Shown in pieces: positions 1-6,618 of a stretch of 6,796 bases of DNA (positions are counted from its first letter, which is position 1; every line of letters starts with the position of its first letter). Below the pieces are notes generated by a model. That model was not told the origin of the DNA. It was given only the letters and a program-made list of their open reading frames with translations, and did not search any database. Origin of the DNA: JACDAN01 sp035776735 (lineage in GTDB: Bacteria > Actinomycetota > Thermoleophilia > Gaiellales > Gaiellaceae); assembly GCA_035776735.1 (NCBI GenBank), contig DASSSO010000057.1:1-6796 (forward strand), read 5' to 3'. The position numbers were made by a program, and so were the translations under genes.

Positions 1-1
1 G

Positions 2-142
2 GACCGCGTCCTGCTCCCCTTCTCGGAGGCGGCACACGAGTTCGTGCAGTCGCTCTCGCTCTCGGCGGGCGACGACCGAGATGCGGCTCGGGACTCCTCT
101 GCGGAGGCCCGCTCCGATGACGTCCGACCCCCTTGGCGGTAA
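2..142 (+). CDS. C-terminal end of an unrecognised protein (partial, 5' end outside window)
   Basis: An open frame enters from the left edge and ends at TAA 140-142, giving 46 residues that begin DRVLLPFSEAAHEF. The first half is strongly G/C at third codon positions and reads like the end of a folded domain. The last 25 or so residues are rich in Asp, Arg, Ser and Ala and look like a disordered tail. It is the only sign of a plus-strand gene in the window and stops 17 bp before the stop of the convergent OLD-like gene. I do not recognise the family, and too little is present to assign a function. The alternative is that this stretch is non-coding or belongs to a minus-strand gene, but the other frames read less like protein. 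No T-rich intrinsic terminator is visible between the two converging stops. Confidence 0.45.
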   Translation, partial: DRVLLPFSEAAHEFVQSLSLSAGDDRDAARDSSAEARSDDVRPPWR

Positions 143-159
143 GCCGCGAGGCTCGTGCG

Positions 160-1383
160 TCAGGGCCGTTCGCGCTCACCGCCCGCGAGCGCGATCGCGA
201 GTTGGGCCGCGCGCAGGAGCGGCGCCGGCATGTCGGCGAGGGGGAGCGAGGAGAGGTGTCGCCACGCGCGCTCGGCGTTGTGGCCCTGCAGCCCCGACGC
301 GCCCTCGAAGTCGGGCTCCAGCACGAACGTCGCTACCGGGCTAGCTACCTCCGCGATGAGCTCGTTCAGGGCGCGCTCGGCGGCGATCGGCTCGCGCCCC
401 GCCATTGCGTCGCGGTCGTGCACGGCCACGAACGGCACCCCGACAGCGCGGCAGATCCGTCCGAGGAGCGGGATGTTCGACTTTCCGCCGCAGTCGACGA
501 CCGAGATCGCCTCCCGATCCGGATCGATGCCGAGAGCCCGAAGACGGAGGGGAAGATCGTCTGCTCCGTCCGGCCCTCCACGAGCAGCACGGCGTGAGCG
601 AGGAAGAGCTCACTGCGCTCCGCGCCGAGCTCGCTCGCGACGCGGAGGCCCGCGCTGGCGGGGAGCGGCGCGGGCTGCAGGATCCGGGTCCCGGCGTCGG
701 GGTCGTGGCGGACGAGCACGAGCTCCTCGAGCCGGGCGACGCTCAGGAAGGCGGGCGCGTGGGTGGAGTAGACCACCTGGCTTCCGTGCTCGGCCTGCGC
801 TCGGAGGAGGCGATAGAGGTAGCGCTGCGCCTGTGGCCTGAGGAACAGCTCCGGCTCCTCGAGCAGCAGCACGAGCCCGTGGACGCCGGCCTCGTAGCAG
901 CGCTCGACGTCGTCCAGGAACGCGAGCGCCGGCGCGGTCGATGACGCCCCGCCCCGGCTGCGCTCGGTGAGCGCGCTTCGGAACAGCTCGGCCGCTCGGC
1001 GCTCGGCGCTCGGCGCCCGCGCCCGAGGCCGAGAGCACGCGGCCGCTTCGCCAGGCGGCCGGGAAGTAGAGCGCGGGCGGCGCGTCTTCGCGGGGGGCCC
1101 GGACGGCGCCGGAGGGCGAGCGCTCGACGCTGAGCGTCACGCCTCCGGCGAGGCGCGCCTCGATCTGGATGCTTCCGTCGCCGCCGCGCCAGGCATCCTC
1201 CGCGCCGAGGCGCGGCGAGCCCACGCCGAAGAGCGTCCGCAGCCCAGCGAGCAGGTTCGACTTTCCCGTGCTCGCCTCGCCGACGAGCGCGGAGACCGCT
1301 CTTGGCTCGAATGCGACGTCTCTTGCGGAGCGGAAGCCCTGCACCCGCACGCTCTCCAGCCCGAACCCGGACGCGCCGCTCAT
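160..1383 (-). pseudogene. OLD-like AAA ATPase with TOPRIM domain, interrupted by two opposite frameshifts
   Basis: Corrected for two indels, this encodes about 405 residues of an overcoming-lysogenization-defect (OLD) type protein. It has an ABC/SMC-like ATPase followed by a TOPRIM nuclease-like domain, probably cytoplasmic and DNA-acting. Visible in order: an N-terminal VQGFRS strand motif; Walker A GEASTGKS (residues about 35-42); Walker B VLLLEEPELFL (about 169-179); the H-loop STHAP (about 204-208); TOPRIM acidic motif LLVEGRTE (Glu about 267); and the second TOPRIM motif VHDRD (about 319-323). The ATG at 1383 overlaps the ATPase stop as ATGA, which fixes the start. The reading frame shifts by +1 inside a 7-bp tandem repeat (994-1014), and shifts back where a C seems missing at 540/541 (FGLS should read FRALG). 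Uncorrected, translation stops at 610-612 after 257 residues with only Walker A intact. The family call is firm. Whether the damage is biological or an assembly error is open. Confidence 0.82.
994..1014. repeat. Three tandem copies of a 7-bp unit at the frameshift site
   Basis: The plus strand has gctcggc three times in a row (994-1000, 1001-1007, 1008-1014). A fourth copy at 986-992 is separated by a single c at 993. The unit length is not a multiple of three. With one unit fewer, the OLD-like gene reads straight through as GAERRAAELFRSAL; with the present number, the frame moves to a dead end at 610. Deleting the lone c at 993 would also restore the frame. Short tandem repeats of this kind are prone to slipped-strand mispairing. 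Confidence 0.85.
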
Positions 1384-3746
1384 TGGGCGCCCTGTCTTGT
1401 TCCCGGGTCGCGCCCGGGAAGGAGCCCCGCCGCTGCCATGGACGCGATCGCCACGACTGTGCCGGCCAGCGAGGCCGTCGCGATCGCCGGCGACGGCGCG
1501 GCGAGGGCGAAGAACTCCCGGCCTGCGGGAACGGCGAGGACGAGCAGGTAGGCAGCCCCCAGCGCAGCGCAGAGGGCGGCGACGCCGGCGGCGCGGCGCC
1601 GGCCGGTCGCCTCGAGAACGACGATCACGTACAGGCCCGCGGCGACGAGGACGGTCGTCGCGACGGTCCGTGCCTCGACCAGGGACAGGCCGAGGGCCCG
1701 CTCGGCGACGAGGAAGCCGGTCACGACGCCCGCTCCGGTGGCGATCCCCGCAGGCACGGCGAAGCGCGTCAGCCGCCCGAGGAAGCCTCGGATCTCCCAC
1801 CGCCCGCTGCTTGGGGCGAGCGCGAGGAAGAACGCGGGGATACCCACTGCGATCGCGGACGCGAGCGTGAGGTGCCGGGGAAGGAACGGGTAGGCGGACT
1901 GGGTGGCCGCGTAGGCGAGGATGAGGAAGGCGGCGAGCACGGCTCTCGTCACGAACAGCTTCGTGACGCGCTGCAGGTTGCGGAGGATCTGCCGTCCCTC
2001 GGCGACGAGTGCGGGGACCGCGGAGAAGTCGTCTCGCACGAGCACGAGGTCGGCGACGCTCTTGGCCATGGCGACGCCGCTTCCGAGCCCGATTCCGAGC
2101 CTGGCCGCTTTGAGCGCGGGCACGTCGTTCACCCCGTCCCCGACCATCGCGACGTAGACACCTGCGTCGCGGAGGGACTCGACGATCCGGCGTTTCCCGT
2201 CGGGGGACACGCGCCCGAAGACGTCGGTCTCCAGCACGAGCTCACGCAACGCTTGGGCGTCCTCGGGCAGGCTGCTTGCGTCGAAGGGCACGGTGCGCGG
2301 CAGCCCCGCGTCGGCCGCGATCGCGGCGACCGTGGCGGGTGCGTCGCCCGAGAGCACCTTCAGGCGGACTCCCTCCGCGCGCAGGAAGGCGACTGTCGAC
2401 TGCGCCTCGGGGCGGAGTCGCTCGGCGAGCACGACCAGCCCCAGGACTCTGGTCTCGGCGGAGAGCTCGTCGCGCTCTTCGGGCAGCATCTGCGAGGTCG
2501 CGAACGCGAGCACGCGCCGACCTGCGTTCGTCTCGAGCCGAGCGCGCTCCGCCAGCTCGCCGACCGCGAACCGCTCGGGAGCCCCTAGGAGGTAGCCGAC
2601 GCCGTCCAGCTCCAGTGCGCTCCAGCGGCGGCGCGACGCGAACGGCACCTGGCCCGAGGCTCGAGCCGGCTCTCGCGGATAGGCCGAAGCGATCGCCGTA
2701 AGGGTCGCGTTCGGCGACGCCATGCTCGCGGCGAAGCGGCCGAGGGCGTTCTCGAGCGCGGTCGACGTCACGCCCGCGGCGGGCACGAGCTCCACCACGC
2801 GAAGTGCACGCTCCGTGAGCGTGCCGGTCTTGTCGAGGCAGATAACCTCGGCGGCGGCGAGCGATTCGATGGCGTTGAGCTGCTGCGCCAGCGCGCCTCG
2901 GCGTGCCATGCGCAGGGTCGCCACGGCGTAGGTGAGGCTCGTCAGCAGGATGAGCCCCTCGGGGACGAGCGTCGTCGTCGCGGCCGCGGCGGTGGTCACG
3001 GCGTACTCGAGCGAGGGATCTCGCAGCCAGATGGCGATCCCGAGCACCGCCCCGAGCGGCACCATGGCGGCGACCAGGAGCAGGAGCAGCCGATTGAGGG
3101 AGCGCTCGAGCGGCGATCGCGGATGGCGGAACGCGCGTGCGACCACGGCCACGCGCTCGGCGTAGCTCTCAGGCCCCAGCGCCCTCACGATGTAGCGTCC
3201 CGACCCCTCGACGACGAACGAGCCGGAGAGGACATCGTCCCCGACGGCGCGCGTGATCGCCTCCGACTCGCCCGTGAGCACCGCCTCGTCCAGGGCGAGC
3301 GACGCACTCCCCACGAGGCGGCCGTCGGCGACTACCTGGTCGCCAGGCGCGACCTGGACGAGGTCGCCGACGACGAGGTCGTCGATCTCGGCCGTCCGGA
3401 CGGCGCCGTCGCGGACGACGTCGGCCTTCGTCTCCACGACTGCGGCGAGCCGCTCGAGTGCGTGCTTCGCGCGGGTCTCCTGCACGATGCCGATGCTCGC
3501 GTTGGAGACGAGCACGCCGAGGAAGAGCGCGTCCCGCCAATCGCCGACGCTGAGCATGAGGACGCCGAAGACGAGCAGGATGAGGTTGAAGACGGTGAAG
3601 ACGTTGGCGCGCACGATGCTCGCGTACGAGCGGCTCGTGGCGGGGCGGCCGAGCGGCCCGCGCTCCGCTCGCCGGCGAGCGGCCTCGGTCTCGGAGAGAC
3701 CCTCGGCCGGCGTGCCCCCGTCGTTCGGCCGCGCTTCGGCTGTCAT
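1380..3746 (-). CDS. CtpE-type cation-transporting P-type ATPase (HAD-IC family)
   Basis: This 788-residue integral membrane pump uses ATP, through a phospho-aspartate intermediate, to move a cation across the cytoplasmic membrane. All core signatures are present: actuator loop LTGES (157-161), M4 ion-site motif VPEGL (261-265), phosphorylation motif DKTGTLT with Asp305, the hinge KVLSGD (463-468), and GDGVND (536-541). Membrane segments fall at about 44-86 (M1-M2), 216-280 (M3-M4) and 594-777 (M5-M10). There are no N-terminal CxxC metal-binding domains, and M4 has PEGL rather than CPC, which argues against a copper or zinc exporter. Stretches such as RANVF, SGSFVV and VPEGL followed by LTS resemble Mycobacterium tuberculosis CtpE (about 797 residues, reported in calcium uptake), as does the length. 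Calcium is therefore the best guess, by recall rather than alignment. The ATG at 3746 overlaps the upstream stop as ATGA, and the gene's own stop overlaps the OLD-like ATG the same way, so it is translationally coupled on both sides. It appears intact. Confidence 0.93.
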   Translation of the reverse strand: MTAEARPNDGGTPAEGLSETEAARRRAERGPLGRPATSRSYASIVRANVFTVFNLILLVFGVLMLSVGDWRDALFLGVLVSNASIGIVQETRAKHALERLAAVVETKADVVRDGAVRTAEIDDLVVGDLVQVAPGDQVVADGRLVGSASLALDEAVLTGESEAITRAVGDDVLSGSFVVEGSGRYIVRALGPESYAERVAVVARAFRHPRSPLERSLNRLLLLLVAAMVPLGAVLGIAIWLRDPSLEYAVTTAAAATTTLVPEGLILLTSLTYAVATLRMARRGALAQQLNAIESLAAAEVICLDKTGTLTERALRVVELVPAAGVTSTALENALGRFAASMASPNATLTAIASAYPREPARASGQVPFASRRRWSALELDGVGYLLGAPERFAVGELAERARLETNAGRRVLAFATSQMLPEERDELSAETRVLGLVVLAERLRPEAQSTVAFLRAEGVRLKVLSGDAPATVAAIAADAGLPRTVPFDASSLPEDAQALRELVLETDVFGRVSPDGKRRIVESLRDAGVYVAMVGDGVNDVPALKAARLGIGLGSGVAMAKSVADLVLVRDDFSAVPALVAEGRQILRNLQRVTKLFVTRAVLAAFLILAYAATQSAYPFLPRHLTLASAIAVGIPAFFLALAPSSGRWEIRGFLGRLTRFAVPAGIATGAGVVTGFLVAERALGLSLVEARTVATTVLVAAGLYVIVVLEATGRRRAAGVAALCAALGAAYLLVLAVPAGREFFALAAPSPAIATASLAGTVVAIASMAAAGLLPGRDPGTRQGAQ

Positions 3747-4756
3747 GTCTCGATACCGTCGGTGGCGGGTGGTGCGCCGAGGCGACGCTCCCGCAGGGAG
3801 GCGAAGGAGACGCCTTCATACGCGAGCGAGGGCAGCCCGAGCGACAGCGCGACCGAGATCTCGACCGCCTGCAGCCCTGCGGCGAAGAGCAGGCCGTTCG
3901 CATACGGGACTCCGTAGGCGACGAGCGGGAGGGCGACCGTGGCCTGGAAGAGGCCGATGTTCCCGGGCCAGAACGGGAACAGCGTCGCCAGGTTCGTCGC
4001 GAGGAGCACGACGGCCGCGGCGACCAGCGGTACGTCGAGCCCGAACGCCTCGAGCATCGCCACGATCGCGAGGAGCTCCGCCGTCCAGCCGAGGCACTGG
4101 AGAACACCTGCTTGGACGGCGGGAGCGGGCGACCGGAAGACAGCGAGACCGTCCAGTGCTCGGGACAGGAGTGCGCGGACTCGACCTTCGGTTTCGCCTG
4201 CGAACGTCGGCCGTCGCCGGCGTGCGAGAGCCACTGCCAGCGCGAGCAGGATCACGCCCAGAATCGACGTCACCGCGACAGTGGTGACGGCCCAGGCCGG
4301 GATGCGCGCGGCGGCGATTACGAAGACGACGAGTCCCACGTACCACACGACGTCCAGGAGGCGGTGGGCGACTGTCGTGCCAGCGACGGTCGCCCAGGCT
4401 CCCGGGCCGTGGCGCAAGTGGGTCGAGACGACGCCGATCCGCGCGAGCTCTCCCGGCCGGGCCGGGAGGAGCGCGTTTGCGACGACGCCGATCGAGAAGG
4501 CGGTGAACACGTTTCTGCGGCGGAGCCGAGGGCGGGGGAGGCCTTGCGCCAGGATGGCGTCCCACGACGCGGCGCGTAGCGTAACGGACGTGCAGTTGAG
4601 CAGGTAGCAGAGCACGACGAACTGCCACTCGAGACCGGCAAGGGCGTCTGCGGCGGCCGCGAACCCCGGCCCGCGCCAGACGACGATCAGCACGACGCCG
4701 ACCGCGAGCAGGATCAGTAGCCCTAGGCGGCGACGAGATCTCCGTTCGGTCAGCAT
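3743..4756 (-). CDS. UPF0104/YbhN-like membrane protein (lysylphosphatidylglycerol synthase TM-domain, flippase-like)
   Basis: This 337-residue polytopic membrane protein matches the transmembrane flippase-like domain found in MprF/LPG synthase and in stand-alone YbhN/AglD-type proteins. Hydrophobic segments lie at about 11-27, 44-60, 84-97, 133-149, 156-178, 214-236, 242-260, 265-282 and 286-308. Family-type motifs are visible: LPARPGELARI (97-107), the HRLLD stretch (131-135), and FPFWPGNIGLFQA (260-272) with its conserved Pro-Gly-x-x-Gly. No aminoacyl-transferase domain is attached, so it should not make lysyl-lipids itself. A role in moving a lipid or lipid-linked head group across the membrane is inferred from the family and is untested for most members. 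The ATG at 4756 is preceded by GGTGG and lies inside the end of the symporter gene (7-bp overlap). A much longer open frame continues upstream to 5752, but that part is antisense-free shadow of the symporter frame. The stop overlaps the ATPase start by 4 bp. Confidence 0.88.
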   Translation of the reverse strand: MLTERRSRRRLGLLILLAVGVVLIVVWRGPGFAAAADALAGLEWQFVVLCYLLNCTSVTLRAASWDAILAQGLPRPRLRRRNVFTAFSIGVVANALLPARPGELARIGVVSTHLRHGPGAWATVAGTTVAHRLLDVVWYVGLVVFVIAAARIPAWAVTTVAVTSILGVILLALAVALARRRRPTFAGETEGRVRALLSRALDGLAVFRSPAPAVQAGVLQCLGWTAELLAIVAMLEAFGLDVPLVAAAVVLLATNLATLFPFWPGNIGLFQATVALPLVAYGVPYANGLLFAAGLQAVEISVALSLGLPSLAYEGVSFASLRERRLGAPPATDGIET

Positions 4757-6111
4757 CGGCCACCGGCCGGCGCTGACGTCCGCTCGCCGCGCGTCTCCGC
4801 GAGCACGTTGTCGGGGAGCTCGTAGCGCCGGAAGACGACGAACCCGGCCAGCACGATGGCACCCGCGACGGGTCCCGCGAGGCGGATCCCGAGCGGATCG
4901 TCGGCCGTGCTTCCGAGGAGCAGCAGGAGCGTGAGCAAGAGCGGAGACAGCGAGCCCGCGGTCTTCTCCACGAAGTTCTGGGCGCCGTAGTAGGTCGCCT
5001 CGCGGCGCATGCCCGTCAGCGTCTCGTCGTGGTCGACGATGTCCGCGGTCAGCGCGCTCGGGAAGAGGTAGATCCCCGCGATTGGTACGCCGGCGAGCGC
5101 CATGAACGCGAGTATCTGCGCTTCCGCGGGTATGCCGGGCAGGAAGCCCGCGAACGCGAGCAACGGGAAGACGAGCGAGGCGAGGAGCATGGAGCGGCCG
5201 AAGACGCGGCGCTTCGATGTCCGGCTCGCGCGGCGCGCGAGAATCGGCACGGTCGCTAGCGTGACGGCGATCGCGGTCGCGGTGAGGATCGCGACCCAGG
5301 TGCCTTCGTTCTCGCGGCCGAGAACCGCGGCCACGTAGAAGGGCAGCACGCCCAGCAGGAGCTGGAGCCCGAGCTGGAAGAAGACGAAGCTCGGGAGGAA
5401 GCGCAGGAAGGGGACGTTCGCGAACGTCGCTCGGAGCGCTTCTCGAAGGGGAAGCTCGGCCGTCTGCGTGCTGGCCCGTGCCTGCCTCCAGACTCCGAAC
5501 GTGCCGAGATACCTCGTGGCGACGAGGATCACGGCCATGGTCGTCGCCATGGCCGCGAACCCCAGGCGGTCGACGAGGAGGCCGCTGACCGCGAGCCCGA
5601 CGAGTCCGCCGACCGCGCCGAAGTACACCCTCGCGCCCGAGATGGCCACGCGTTCGGCGCTCGTCGGCGCGATCTCGGGTAGCAGCGCCTCGTACGGCCC
5701 GCTGGAGAGCGTCGAGAACAGGAACGTGAGCACGAGCAGCAGGAACAGCCACGCGGCGGCGGCGGTCGCGCCCGCCTCCGGCGGCATGAAGAGAAGAGCG
5801 GCGAAGACCCCCCAGAACGGCGTCGCCGTGAGGATGAACGGTAGGCGGCGGCCGAGTCGCGAGCGCGTGCGGTCGCTCCAGTAGCCGATCAGGGCGTCGT
5901 CAACGGACTCCACGAGCCGCGCGGCGAAGATCAACGGGCCGACGATCGCCAGCGACAGGAGGCCGGTCTCCTCGACGTAGAAGTAGACGAGCCACGCGCC
6001 CCGGCTCTGGGACACGGCCTCGCCCCCGAGGCTCGAGGCGGCGTAGAGGAGCTGTCGTCGTCGCGGGAGCGAAGACGGTCTGTCGGCGACGGAGCTCGCG
6101 GCATCGGTCAC
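4750..6111 (-). CDS. MFS_2 / GPH-family (glycoside-pentoside-hexuronide) cation symporter
   Basis: This 453-residue 12-helix transporter belongs to the MelB/LacS/MFSD2 branch of the major facilitator superfamily and sits in the cytoplasmic membrane. The diagnostic helix II-loop motif is clear: DDALIGYWSDRTRSRLGRR (71-89), followed by PFIL. By my reading against MelB, Glu68 and Asp72 occupy the positions of its sodium-site Asp55 and Asp59, which points to cation coupling. The second signature, ADIVDHDETLTGMRREATYY (356-375), is the typical late-half GPH motif. The substrate cannot be read from sequence: sugars are classical, but MFSD2-type relatives carry lysophospholipids. The start is GTG at 6109-6111, with GAGAG about 9 nt upstream; no better in-frame start was seen. 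The C-terminal tail after residue 430 is hydrophilic. This is the first gene of the four-gene overlapping run, about 100 bp after the preceding gene, so an operon promoter is expected in 6112-6160, but I saw no convincing -35/-10 pair. Confidence 0.92.
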   Translation of the reverse strand: MTDAASSVADRPSSLPRRRQLLYAASSLGGEAVSQSRGAWLVYFYVEETGLLSLAIVGPLIFAARLVESVDDALIGYWSDRTRSRLGRRLPFILTATPFWGVFAALLFMPPEAGATAAAAWLFLLLVLTFLFSTLSSGPYEALLPEIAPTSAERVAISGARVYFGAVGGLVGLAVSGLLVDRLGFAAMATTMAVILVATRYLGTFGVWRQARASTQTAELPLREALRATFANVPFLRFLPSFVFFQLGLQLLLGVLPFYVAAVLGRENEGTWVAILTATAIAVTLATVPILARRASRTSKRRVFGRSMLLASLVFPLLAFAGFLPGIPAEAQILAFMALAGVPIAGIYLFPSALTADIVDHDETLTGMRREATYYGAQNFVEKTAGSLSPLLLTLLLLLGSTADDPLGIRLAGPVAGAIVLAGFVVFRRYELPDNVLAETRGERTSAPAGGRC

Positions 6112-6159
6112 GGGGGGATTCTCTCGTGCCGCGCCGATCCGTACCGCGAGGCGGTTACG

Positions 6160-6205
6160 CCGCCCGGCTCCTCGCTCCGTTCGGAGTGCCCGAGGCGCCG
6201 GGCGG
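6160..6205 (-). terminator. Long GC-rich stem-loop, candidate terminator or leader structure
   Basis: A three-part inverted repeat pairs ccgcccggc (6160-6168) with gccgggcgg (6197-6205), cctcg (6170-6174) with cgagg (6191-6195), and ctccg (6175-6179) with cggag (6182-6186) around a two-base tt tip. Only a t/c mismatch and a 4-nt bulge (6187-6190) interrupt the 19 pairs. It starts 8 bp past the TAG of the small secreted-protein gene and ends 48 bp before the GTG of the symporter. That position suits termination of the upstream transcript. No T-tract follows on the minus strand, so it is not a textbook intrinsic terminator. Hairpins without a T-tract have been proposed as terminators in high-GC bacteria, and attenuation upstream of the transporter operon is the other option. 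The remaining intergenic sequence (6112-6159 and 6206-6213) shows nothing else I can support. Confidence 0.5.
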
Positions 6206-6213
6206 TCGCGCTG

Positions 6214-6617
6214 CTAGCGGTCGTGCGCCGGCTCGATCTCGACGGTCCGCGTGATGCGCGCACAGGCCTGTCCCGTGCATGCGCGGACGGTGACGCGCAC
6301 CGAGTCTCCGACGCCTCGACCCTGCGCGGGGATGCGGGCGTCGAAGTCGATGCGGTAGGCGAGCCCCTCGTTCCCGTCGAGCGCCTCGCGCACGCCGCGA
6401 ACCGTCTGGCCGAGCGCGGTGAAGCGCACGGTCGGCAGCGATCGGAGCTGGCTCCGCTGGACCTCCGCGTGCAACTGCAGCTTCGCCCCTACTCGGAACG
6501 CCTCGACCTCGCTGATCCGCGGCGCCTTCGCTGCTGCTCCGCGGCGAGGCTCACCCCCGTCAGAAGCAGAGCCAGCAGCCCGACCGTCATCGCGACGATG
6601 AGCTCTGTTCTTCGCAT
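6214..6617 (-). pseudogene. Small exported protein of unknown function, broken by one frameshift after the signal peptide
   Basis: The ATG at 6615-6617 opens MRRTELIVAMTVGLL and continues LALLLTGVSLAAE, a classical Sec signal peptide with an Arg-containing n-region, a long hydrophobic core and a small-residue cleavage zone. That frame then turns into Arg-rich nonsense and stops at TAG 6489-6491 (42 residues). The neighbouring frame is good from about 6537 onward (AAKAPRISEVEAFRVGAKLQ) and runs to TAG 6214-6216. Adding one base (or removing two) in 6528-6545 joins them into a secreted protein of roughly 133 residues. The mature part alternates hydrophobic and polar residues like a beta-sandwich and has a Cys pair four residues apart (RACTGQACARI). 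I recognise no family. The good frame has an upstream TGA and no ATG or GTG, only a TTG at 6474 that would skip the signal peptide. Its start lies one base after the acyl-CoA synthetase stop, implying coupling. Confidence 0.7.
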
Positions 6618-6618
6618 C

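Noticed and set aside
1..159. Defence island or mobile-element border at the left end
   Set aside because: No integrase, transposase, terminal repeat or tRNA is visible. The OLD-like gene alone does not establish an island.
190..199. Palindrome cgcgatcgcg
   Set aside because: It lies within the OLD-like coding end, is a single copy, and is expected by chance in GC-rich sequence.
540..1014. Programmed ribosomal frameshifting to explain the two shifts in the OLD-like gene
   Set aside because: Two shifts of opposite sign would be needed, with no slippery heptamer or downstream structure seen. Indels explain the data more simply.
1384..1800. N-terminal extension of the OLD-like frame up to 1800
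   Set aside because: It overlaps the end of the P-type ATPase in another frame and is Arg-rich with no motif. The ATG at 1383 forms an ATGA overlap and gives a normal N-terminus.
3253..4287. Long plus-strand open frames antisense to the operon (for example 3253-4287, 1302-2588 and 3123-3917)
   Set aside because: They lie opposite well-conserved transporter genes, are rich in Arg, Pro and Ser low-complexity sequence, and show no domain motif. In GC-rich DNA such antisense open frames are expected.
4757..5752. N-terminal extension of the UPF0104 protein frame up to 5752
   Set aside because: The extension overlaps the symporter gene in another frame and is Arg/Pro-rich nonsense. The ATG at 4756 gives the normal family length.
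6143..6155. Inverted repeat accgc-gag-gcggt upstream of the symporter as a possible operator
   Set aside because: Five-base GC arms are common by chance in DNA of this composition, and there is no second copy or visible promoter to anchor it.
6214..6474. Short 86-residue gene starting at TTG 6474
   Set aside because: The coherent sequence continues upstream of this TTG and joins a signal peptide in the adjacent frame, so the TTG is probably not the true start.
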